NCBI GenBank assembly: GCA_020848035.1
Contig: JADLAX010000020.1
Coordinates: 62,001 to 126,000 of the forward strand
Reading direction: 5' to 3'
DNA from: Anaerolineae bacterium
GTDB taxonomy: Bacteria > Chloroflexota > Anaerolineae > Promineifilales > Promineifilaceae
Length of the DNA stretch: 64,000 nt
Part shown: in pieces, positions 9,017 through 15,421 of the stretch
Layout of the letters: each line of letters starts with the position of its first letter
Numbering within the stretch: the first letter of the stretch is position 1
Program-made: the position numbers and the translations under genes
The notes under the pieces: model-generated
Told to the model about the DNA's origin: nothing
Seen by the model: the letters and a program-made list of their open reading frames with translations, nothing else
Database searches by the model: none

Positions 9017-9994
9017 ATGGAAAGCAAAACAAAAAACAAGAAGACACGAGCCCAGATTGAGGCGATGGCGCAGCGGGCGTTTGCTGGCCTGGGGCTGGCT
9101 CCTGGTGAGGCGGCTATCACGGAGCTGAAAGATGGCTGGTTTAACGCCGCTTACGACATTCGGCTGGCCAACGGCCGTTCCGTCATCCTCAAAATTGCCC
9201 CACCCAAAACAGCCGAAGTGATGGCGTACGAGAAAAACCTGATGGCCACCGAAGTGGCGGCCATGCGCCTGGTACAGCAAAATCCGGCCATCCCCGTGCC
9301 GGAAATCTACTTTTTCGACAATGCCCACGATTTGTGCGACGCCGACTACTTTTTCATGGAGAAGATTAACGGCGACAATCTGGAGCACGTGAAGGCCAGC
9401 CTGCCCGAAGCAACGCAAGCGGCGATTGACCAGCACATCGGCGCAATTATCCGCGAGATCAACACCTTCCCCGGCACCTACTTTGGCTACGACGGCAACC
9501 CAGACCTGCGGGCCGCCACGTGGAAAGAGGCGTTCATCACAATTGTGGAAGCGGTGTTGGCGGATGCCGCCCGCAAGAACGTGCAATTTGATTTTGGCTA
9601 CGAGGAGCTGCGGGCGGCCGTCCACAAACACGCCCCGGCGCTGGCGGAAATTACGGCCCCCTGCCTGGTGCATTGGGATGCCTGGAACCCGAACTTTTTT
9701 GTGAAAGACGGCCGTATCACCGGCATCATCGACTTTGAGCGGGCGCTCTGGGCCGAGCCGCTCATGGAAGCCCAGTTCCGCCCGCTTAACGGCCCAGGCA
9801 TCACCAACAGCATGCGCGGCTACGGCAAAACATCCTTCACCTTTGCCGAGGAGCAGCGCTGCCACCTCTATTCGCTGCACCTGGCCCTGGTCATGCATGT
9901 TGAATGTTTCTACCGCAACTACGACACGGACGACATTTTCAACTTCTCCCGCCAGTACATTGCCGACACAATGGCCTGGCTGCAAGCCAATTAA
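9017..9994 (+). CDS. APH-family small-molecule phosphotransferase
   Basis: This 325-residue protein has the aminoglycoside phosphotransferase (kinase-like) fold: an N-lobe with RSVILKIAP supplying the ATP-binding lysine, the catalytic loop LVHWDAWNPNFFV and the metal-binding aspartate in GIIDFERAL. Members phosphorylate hydroxyls of small molecules, including aminoglycosides, macrolides, choline and sugars. The C-terminal part (MHVECFYRNYDTDDIFNF) resembles uncharacterised APH relatives more than known resistance enzymes, so I would not call it a resistance gene. The start at 9017 is preceded by only a weak GAGAGA. It stands alone between a MITE and the MATE gene. Confidence 0.85.
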   Translation: MESKTKNKKTRAQIEAMAQRAFAGLGLAPGEAAITELKDGWFNAAYDIRLANGRSVILKIAPPKTAEVMAYEKNLMATEVAAMRLVQQNPAIPVPEIYFFDNAHDLCDADYFFMEKINGDNLEHVKASLPEATQAAIDQHIGAIIREINTFPGTYFGYDGNPDLRAATWKEAFITIVEAVLADAARKNVQFDFGYEELRAAVHKHAPALAEITAPCLVHWDAWNPNFFVKDGRITGIIDFERALWAEPLMEAQFRPLNGPGITNSMRGYGKTSFTFAEEQRCHLYSLHLALVMHVECFYRNYDTDDIFNFSRQYIADTMAWLQAN

Positions 9995-10055
9995 AAACTT
10001 TGGCCACAGAGTTCACAGAGGTTTTTGAGGGTTGGCGCTTTTAGAAAACAAGTCG

Positions 10056-10105
10056 TGAAGCGTGAAGCGTGAGCAGAATAAATCACGTTTCACGTTTCAC
10101 GAATC
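10056..10105. repeat. GTGAAGCGTGA / TCACGTTTCAC dispersed inverted repeat
   Basis: GTGAAGCGTGAAGCGTGAgc and aATCACGTTTCACGTTTCAC are imperfect inverted arms. The same motif family occurs before the first GH3 gene (about 4150-4200) and after the ferric-reductase-like gene (15366-15421), with A/T-rich relatives near 37133 and 62942. Confidence 0.65.
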
Positions 10106-10163
10106 ACCCAAAAAATCTCTCACCCCTTCTGCGTTCTCTGTGCCCTTTGTGGCAAATCTCTCC

Positions 10164-11555
10164 ATGTCCAGTAACGCCAAGATTGACCGACTGAGCACCG
10201 AGAAGATCGGTAAACTGCTGTGGGAAATGGCTTCTCAGACGACGTTTTCGCTGCTGGTCTATGCCATTTACAGCATCACCGACACCTACTTCCTGTCCGT
10301 GGGCGTCAATTCATTGGCGGCAGCCGGGGCGTCAATCATTGCGCCGGTGCTGATTGCCCTGGGTGCCGTTTCCACAACAGTGGGTGCTGGCGGCGCATCG
10401 GTAGTGTCTCGCGCCCTGGGTGAAGACAACGCGACCAAGGCATCACGCACGGTGGCCAACACTTTCCTCATTTTCTGGGCCGCAGCGCTCACCATCACCA
10501 TTTTGGGCGCGGTGTTTATTGAGCCGATTGTGTACCTGCTGGGTGCCACTGACAGCATTGCGCCGTATGCGATTGGGTACGGCCGTGTCATCTTCCTCGG
10601 CGCACTCACCAGCACTGGCTTCTCAGCCATCATTCGCGCCGACGGCAACATCCGCTACTCCACGGCCATCTGGGTCATTCCCGTCATCACCAACCTGGTG
10701 CTGAGCTGGCTCTTTGTCATGGTGCTGCATATTGGCGCAGCGGGGGCAGCCCTGGCCACGGTGATCGGCCAGGCCGTCTCCGCGGGCATGAGCCTCTACT
10801 TCTTTTTTTTCCACCCCAACCGCTCCTACCAGATCAAACTGCCCTACTTCAAACCCGATTGGCATCTTATCGGCGAGGTGCTGCTGATTGGTTTTCCCTC
10901 ACTGGTAAAAAACCTCAGCGCCAGCCTGCTGGTCATCGTCACCAACAACCTGCTCAAGCTGGCGGGCGGCGACACTGCCCTGGCGGTGTACGCCATCGTC
11001 GGCCGACTGTATGCCAGCCTGAACATGCCACAAACGGGCATTGTCCAGGGGATGCAGCCGCTGGTGGGCTTCAACTTTGGTCAGCAAAAGTTTGGCCGGG
11101 TGCAAGAGGCGATCCGGCTGTCACTTAGCGGGTCTGTTCTTTACGGCGTGTTTGTGCTGGGCCTGTGTTTGCTGTTCCCGGCGGCGCTCATTTCGCTGCT
11201 GTCCACCGAAAGCGCCATCATTGGCGCGGGCCAGACGGCGCTGCGCCTGCTGGCACTCTCCTACCCCCTGACCGGCGTGGTTATGATTACGGCCGCTTCC
11301 TTCCAATCGATCGGTCAGGCCAAAGAAGCGCTGTGGCTTACCCTGGGCGGTATCTTGCTGATCAAGCTGCCGGTGCTGCTGCTGGCCGCCCACTTCTTCT
11401 CGCTCAACGGCATCTGGGCTGCCGAAGCCAGCTCGGAGCTGATTTTGTGCCTGGTTTCGTGGGTCATGCTCAACCGTTTTTGGGGTAAAACACCCCGGAT
11501 GGTCGGTGAGACAGACCCGGAAACTCACATACCAGCAAAGCAACACAGGACGTAG
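10164..11555 (+). CDS. MATE-family efflux transporter
   Basis: This 463-residue polytopic membrane protein has the doubled six-helix layout of the MATE family: MASQTTFSLLVYAIYSITDTYF and GASIIAPVLIALGAVSTTVGAGG at the front, then a second half with NMPQTGIVQGMQPLVGFNFGQ. MATE pumps export drugs or metabolites in exchange for sodium or protons. I chose ATG 10164; the frame is open back to 10062 but that stretch is repeat DNA, and neither start has a good ribosome binding site. Its stop codon TAG (11553-11555) is the first three bases of a MITE. Without that insert the frame would read five more residues to TAA. Confidence 0.93.
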   Translation: MSSNAKIDRLSTEKIGKLLWEMASQTTFSLLVYAIYSITDTYFLSVGVNSLAAAGASIIAPVLIALGAVSTTVGAGGASVVSRALGEDNATKASRTVANTFLIFWAAALTITILGAVFIEPIVYLLGATDSIAPYAIGYGRVIFLGALTSTGFSAIIRADGNIRYSTAIWVIPVITNLVLSWLFVMVLHIGAAGAALATVIGQAVSAGMSLYFFFFHPNRSYQIKLPYFKPDWHLIGEVLLIGFPSLVKNLSASLLVIVTNNLLKLAGGDTALAVYAIVGRLYASLNMPQTGIVQGMQPLVGFNFGQQKFGRVQEAIRLSLSGSVLYGVFVLGLCLLFPAALISLLSTESAIIGAGQTALRLLALSYPLTGVVMITAASFQSIGQAKEALWLTLGGILLIKLPVLLLAAHFFSLNGIWAAEASSELILCLVSWVMLNRFWGKTPRMVGETDPETHIPAKQHRT

Positions 11556-11707
11556 GACGGGACGGCGCTGCCTGGTTTGGGCTAAACAGGCAGCCTTCTG
11601 TCCGCGCCGTCTCGCCCTGCCTTTCATTTACGGCCGTTTTGGGCGAGACCGGCGGGAGGTAATATCCCTTGTCTGGCTAGGATATTGGCCCACCGGTCCC
11701 GCCCCTA
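11553..11707. mobile_element. 155-bp TA-flanked MITE-like element (copy B)
   Basis: This is the second copy of the element at 8811-8965, equal in length, with ends TAGGACGGGAC and GTCCCGCCCCTA and shared internal blocks GCTAAACAGG, GCCGTCTCGCCC and ACGGCCGTTTTGGGCGAGAC. It begins inside the last codon positions of the MATE gene and provides its stop. Confidence 0.8.
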
Positions 11708-11751
11708 CAGAAAACATCCATAAGTCGACTTGCGATCACCTGTTTTTGGCC

Positions 11752-11778
11752 TGGACAATTGGCCAACGATGTTATAAT
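11752..11778 (+). promoter_or_regulatory. Promoter, leaderless type
   Basis: TGGACA (11752-11757) and a perfect TATAAT (11773-11778) lie directly before the DUF1295 gene. Only seven bases separate the -10 box from ATG 11786, so transcription should start at or next to the start codon. Confidence 0.65.
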
Positions 11779-11785
11779 CAGCGGC

Positions 11786-12652
11786 ATGACTAAAGCAGAA
11801 AAAACAGCCCTCATTGCTATCCCGATTGTGATTTTGCTTGGAGCTGGCGTGGCCTGGGCTGGCAGCCAGGGCAGCGCCACGGTGGGCGGCTGGTCGCTGT
11901 TTGCCCTTTGTGTAACGGCCGCTTTTGTCGTCCAGTGGTTGGCGTTTATCCCCGCCTACCTGCGCCAGACCGAAAAGTTTTTTGACCTGACCGGCAGCCT
12001 GACCTACATTTCCGTTACGCTGCTGGCCGTGCTGTTGAGTCCGGTACGTGACGGCCGTTCCCTCCTCCTCCTGGCCATGGTGCTCATTTGGGCCGCCCGG
12101 TTAGGCACCTTTTTGTACCGCCGCATTCACGGTGAAGGCAAAGACGGCCGTTTCGACGACATCAAACCCTCCTTCCTGCGCTTCCTCAACGTGTGGACCA
12201 TTCAAGGGCTGTGGGTGACGTTCACCGCCGCCGCTGCCCTCATCGCCATCACCAGCACCCATCGCGCCCCGCTAGATTGGCTGGCCGGACTGGGCACACT
12301 CATTTGGGTCACTGGCCTGGCCATCGAAGTGACGGCCGACACCCAAAAAAGCCGCTTCAAGGCCAACCCGGCCAACAAAGGCAAATTTATCACCACCGGC
12401 CTGTGGGCCAGATCACGCCATCCCAACTACTTTGGCGAAATTGTGCTGTGGCTGGGCGTGGCCGTCGTGGCCGTGCCCGTGCTGCAAGGCTGGCAGTGGG
12501 TGGCGCTTATTTCCCCGGTTTTTGTCACCCTTCTGCTCACCCGCGTCAGCGGCGTGCCCATGCTAGAACGCCGCGCCGACGAGCGTTGGGGCGGCCAACC
12601 CGACTACGAGCAGTACAAAAAAGAGACCCCCGTCCTTATCCCCCGACTTTAA
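11786..12652 (+). CDS. DUF1295 (steroid 5-alpha-reductase-like) membrane protein
   Basis: This 288-residue membrane protein has about six hydrophobic segments and the conserved C-terminal block GLWARSRHPNYFGEIVLWLG followed by SGVPMLERRADERWG, the hallmark of DUF1295, a family related to steroid reductases and isoprenylcysteine methyltransferases. The RHPNYFGE histidine/asparagine patch is the likely active site. The substrate is unknown. ATG 11786 is chosen because a -10 box ends seven bases before it; the in-frame upstream ATG at 11759 lies within the promoter. The gene is surrounded by repeats and looks monocistronic. Confidence 0.88.
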   Translation: MTKAEKTALIAIPIVILLGAGVAWAGSQGSATVGGWSLFALCVTAAFVVQWLAFIPAYLRQTEKFFDLTGSLTYISVTLLAVLLSPVRDGRSLLLLAMVLIWAARLGTFLYRRIHGEGKDGRFDDIKPSFLRFLNVWTIQGLWVTFTAAAALIAITSTHRAPLDWLAGLGTLIWVTGLAIEVTADTQKSRFKANPANKGKFITTGLWARSRHPNYFGEIVLWLGVAVVAVPVLQGWQWVALISPVFVTLLLTRVSGVPMLERRADERWGGQPDYEQYKKETPVLIPRL

Positions 12653-12669
12653 ACCCGGTCTGGTTCTCC

Positions 12670-12790
12670 TTCAAAAATGGGCCGCGGATTGCGCGGATTA
12701 ACGCAGATGAAATTTAGTAAATCTGCGAAAAGATTCGGCTGCGCTCACCACAAGTCTGCTGATTTTCGTTCATGGTGTTGCGCCTGCGCG
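12670..12790. repeat. Dispersed ATGGGCCGCGGATT repeat, copy 1
   Basis: AAAATGGGCCGCGGATT followed by AACGC..GATT units and ending CTGCTGATTTTcgTTCATGGTGTTG. The same blocks occur near 26185-26280 ahead of the M32 peptidase gene. The rest of the 12653-12931 gap shows nothing else. Confidence 0.6.
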
Positions 12791-12931
12791 CATGAACTCT
12801 CCCCAGCCCAAACTGCCAGCAAACCCTAATGACAGCCTTACGGCTTCTTAACTTTTTCTGAACAGTTCATGGCTAAACTGCCCACCGTTACCTGAAACAA
12901 CATTCATCAAACAAAAGGAGAAATCCATTCA

Positions 12932-13309
12932 ATGCAAGACCGAAAACGGCTGACCAATATCTTGATTGCAGGCACCCTCACCGTGCTGATACTCACTGTG
13001 TTCCTGGCGTTTCGCGGCACAAATACGGCCGTTGCCGACACCACGGTTGTAGAAACGGCCGTTGGGCAAACCACCGACGACCTCAGCGATGACGTAGCCA
13101 CCCTGCAAGCCCAGGTCGAAGCCCTGCAAGCGCAAAACAGTGAACTGCGGGAGGCACTCACCACCATGCAGTCCCGCGAAGCCGAATACCAGGCCCAAAT
13201 CGAAGCTGCTAACCAGACCATCACGGAGTTGTCCGCGCAAAGCGGCACCCTGGCCTTTGGCGGTGAAACGCTTCAAACGCGGCCTGGAGGGCATAACCAC
13301 AATCATTAA
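12932..13309 (+). CDS. Membrane-anchored coiled-coil protein with His-rich tail
   Basis: I do not recognise a family. The 125-residue protein starts after AAAGGAG with a short basic head, one transmembrane or signal segment (residues about 8-26, ILIAGTLTVLILTVFLAF), then a long heptad-rich coiled coil (about 50-105, QAQVEALQAQNSELREAL) and a C-terminal GGHNHNH tail that could bind metal. It is predicted to sit outside the membrane. It is first of four close genes on the same strand, followed by a second small membrane protein, ApbE and a haem membrane protein, which suggests a part in an extracytoplasmic redox complex. That role is inferred from context only. Confidence 0.8.
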   Translation: MQDRKRLTNILIAGTLTVLILTVFLAFRGTNTAVADTTVVETAVGQTTDDLSDDVATLQAQVEALQAQNSELREALTTMQSREAEYQAQIEAANQTITELSAQSGTLAFGGETLQTRPGGHNHNH

Positions 13310-13345
13310 ACCAGCAGTTTTGCTGCTTTTTAAGGGAGAAAAATC

Positions 13346-13633
13346 ATGAACCCAAACGGATCACAAGCGAACCGACATCTACTCAAAATGAAAGTGGCCC
13401 TGGCCGTCGGCGGCCTGATCACTACCCTGATCGGTGCCGGACTTTTAGGCAGCCAGGCGGCAGCCACCACCGTAACCACCACAGCCAACACAACCACCAC
13501 CCTGGACGAATCGTCCAGCAGCGCAGAAATGACGCTGCCAGAGCTGGACCTGGAGCTGGAAGCGATTCCCACCGTGGCCGCGCCAACGTTTAGCAGCAGC
13601 CGGGTCGTTGCCAACGGCCGTTCCTCAGGATAA
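13346..13633 (+). CDS. Small exported/membrane protein of ApbE locus
   Basis: This 95-residue protein starts after AAGGGAG. It has one hydrophobic segment (residues about 16-35, KVALAVGGLITTLIGAGLLG) followed by a Thr/Ser-rich stretch (TTVTTTANTTTT) and an acidic end. It has no known domain and no recognisable flavinylation motif (D-x-[ST]-G-A-[ST]). It ends four bases before the ApbE start, so the two are probably translated together. It may be a target, partner or anchor for the flavin system, but nothing in its sequence proves that. Confidence 0.75.
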   Translation: MNPNGSQANRHLLKMKVALAVGGLITTLIGAGLLGSQAAATTVTTTANTTTTLDESSSSAEMTLPELDLELEAIPTVAAPTFSSSRVVANGRSSG

Positions 13634-13637
13634 CACC

Positions 13638-14627
13638 ATGAACGTGCAAACTTACCCGGCAACGTGGCGGTCACACACCTTTCGCGCCATGGGCGGCACA
13701 ATGGCCATCTGGCTGGAACTGTCCAACGTGGCTACGGCCGAAACCCTGCTGCGTGAAGCCGAAGCCATGTTTGCCCGCGCCGAACGACGCCTGAGCCGCT
13801 TCGATCCGCACAGCGAACTGGCGCAGCTCAACGCCAATCCTGGCACCTGGGTGCCGGTCTCGTCCATGCTGTGGCACGTGGCGATGCAGGCCCGGCACAT
13901 GGCCCGCGAAACAGATGGCCTGTTCGACTTTACGCAGCTGACGGCCCTGGAAGCCGCCGGGTACACACGCTCCTTCACCGAGCACTTCTTCTGGGAAGAT
14001 GCGACTGAAGACAAAATTGAGCCACCCGACGCCTGGTTTGGCCAGTGGGAAGCGGTGCAGGTGCACGCCGAAGGGCGATCGCTCTGGCTGCCGCCAGGCG
14101 TAAAGCTGGATTTTGGCGGCATTGCCAAAGGGTATGTGGCCCAGCAAGTTGTTGACTTTTTGTCGGACTGGGGCCCTTGCCTGGTAGATGCCAGCGGTGA
14201 CTTAACCGCTGGCAGCGCCCCTACCGGCTGGCCTGGCTGGCCAGTGGCCGTAACGAAACCGCTCACCGAAGCCACGGCGAATCCCAGCGCAGACCGGGAA
14301 ACGCAGTTCCCGCTGTGGCTGGTGGCGGGCACGATGGCCACCTCCGGCATTGATTATCGGCGCTGGCAGCAAAACGGCCGTACCGCCCATCATCTCATTG
14401 ACCCACGCACGGGCCACCCCGCCCAAACCGACCTGCTCACGGCGACGGTATTGGCGAAGACGGCCGTACGCGCTGAAGCATGGGCCACCGCAGCCCTGGT
14501 CGCGGGCCAAAAGCTCGCCCACCAGCGCCTCACCGACAAAAACCTGGGCGCGGCCCTCATCGATCACAACGGCGAACTCACCGTCACGCCCGCCCTGGCA
14601 CCTTTTATCAACCTGGAACCAACTTGA
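13638..14627 (+). CDS. apbE: FAD:protein FMN transferase (ApbE family)
   Basis: This 329-residue protein matches ApbE throughout: RRLSRFDPHSELAQLNA near the front, the flavin-binding LDFGGIAKGYVAQQVVD, then DASGDLTAG, TSGIDYRRW, HHLIDPRTGHPA and TVLAKTAVRAEAWATAALV. ApbE moves FMN from FAD onto Thr/Ser of extracytoplasmic electron-transfer proteins. ATG 13638 follows AGGA by seven bases; a longer frame from 13608 overlaps the previous gene. No lipobox is present at this start, so export is unclear. The next gene is a haem-binding ferric-reductase-like protein, so the locus probably builds an electron-transfer chain across the membrane. Confidence 0.95.
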   Translation: MNVQTYPATWRSHTFRAMGGTMAIWLELSNVATAETLLREAEAMFARAERRLSRFDPHSELAQLNANPGTWVPVSSMLWHVAMQARHMARETDGLFDFTQLTALEAAGYTRSFTEHFFWEDATEDKIEPPDAWFGQWEAVQVHAEGRSLWLPPGVKLDFGGIAKGYVAQQVVDFLSDWGPCLVDASGDLTAGSAPTGWPGWPVAVTKPLTEATANPSADRETQFPLWLVAGTMATSGIDYRRWQQNGRTAHHLIDPRTGHPAQTDLLTATVLAKTAVRAEAWATAALVAGQKLAHQRLTDKNLGAALIDHNGELTVTPALAPFINLEPT

Positions 14628-14649
14628 CTTACGTTTCCAGAGTGGTTTG

Positions 14650-14722
14650 AAATGTCATTCCCGCGAAGGCGGGAATCCATTCGGCTAGACAAAATAGATA
14701 CCCGCCTACGCGGGTATGACAG
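14650..14722. repeat. Two CCCGCG hairpins (GTCATTCCCGCG-type repeat)
   Basis: ATTCCCGCGAAGGCGGGAAT and ATACCCGCCTACGCGGGTAT are adjacent perfect or near-perfect hairpins. GTCATTCCCGCGAAGGCGGG is a common intergenic repeat in many bacteria. They lie between ApbE and the downstream membrane gene and may lower read-through. Confidence 0.75.
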
Positions 14723-14793
14723 CCCTTTCTCTAAGATGGATATTTACAAAGATTATTCCCCGCGCACGCCGCGGTCAAAAGAGGAGATTGATG

Positions 14794-15360
14794 ATGACCG
14801 AGCTTATTAATGACGAAACAATCTGGTATTTGGTGCGCTCCAGCGGCACCGTGGCTTATCTGTTTATGGCCGCTTCCACCATTTGGGGGCTGGCAATCAG
14901 CAGCAAATTCCTCAAGGAGATTGTGCCGGGACCGCTTTCCCTGGCCATGCACAACTACCTCTCCTGGAACGCCATCGGCCTGACGGTGCTGCACGCGGTG
15001 CTGCTGCTGTTCAGCGGCTACATGGAGTATTCGGTGCTCAATTTGCTGGTGCCGTTTACCGGTCCGTACAACCCATTTTGGGTTGGCCTGGGCATCATCG
15101 GCCTGTACCTGGCCATCCTGACCACCCTCACCTTTTACATTCGCGGCCGCATTGGCTACAAGACGTTCCATCTGCTGCATTACCTGACCTACGGCGCGTT
15201 TGTGCTGTCGCTGCTGCACAGCTGGTTTGCCGGGACGGATACGGCCGTTCTCCAAACCACCTACCTGGTCACCGGACTGCTGGTCTTTTTCCTAACCGCC
15301 TACCGCGTCCTCACCGCCCTCACCGATCGCCGGGCCGTGACCCAACCACAGCAGGCGTAA
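14794..15360 (+). CDS. Ferric-reductase-like transmembrane haem protein
   Basis: The 188-residue protein has about five to six membrane segments and paired histidines on them (H53 in AMHNYLSW, H67 in TVLHAVLL, H126 and H129 in FHLLHYLTY, H142 in LLHSWF). This is the pattern of the ferric-reductase/MsrQ/cytochrome b superfamily that carries electrons across the membrane through two b haems. It lacks the cytoplasmic flavin and NAD domains, so it needs a partner. GAGGAG (14781-14786) fits ATG 14794, with ATG 14791 as alternative. It closes the ApbE locus. Confidence 0.85.
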   Translation: MTELINDETIWYLVRSSGTVAYLFMAASTIWGLAISSKFLKEIVPGPLSLAMHNYLSWNAIGLTVLHAVLLLFSGYMEYSVLNLLVPFTGPYNPFWVGLGIIGLYLAILTTLTFYIRGRIGYKTFHLLHYLTYGAFVLSLLHSWFAGTDTAVLQTTYLVTGLLVFFLTAYRVLTALTDRRAVTQPQQA

Positions 15361-15365
15361 GGGTT

Positions 15366-15421
15366 GAAACGTGAAGCGTGAAACGTGAAGGTTCATCACG
15401 TTTCACGCTTCACGTTTCATC
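15366..15421. terminator. Convergent hairpin, GTGAAACGTGAA repeat
   Basis: GAAACGTGAAGCGTGAAACG and CACGTTTCACGCTTCACGTTTC are inverted arms between the stop of the haem membrane protein and the stop of the minus-strand kinase. It belongs to the same repeat family as 10056-10105 and could stop both transcripts. Confidence 0.65.

Noticed and set aside
9017..9994. Aminoglycoside resistance gene
   Set aside because: Only the general APH fold is visible. The substrate region does not match a resistance subgroup I can name, and no mobile resistance context exists.
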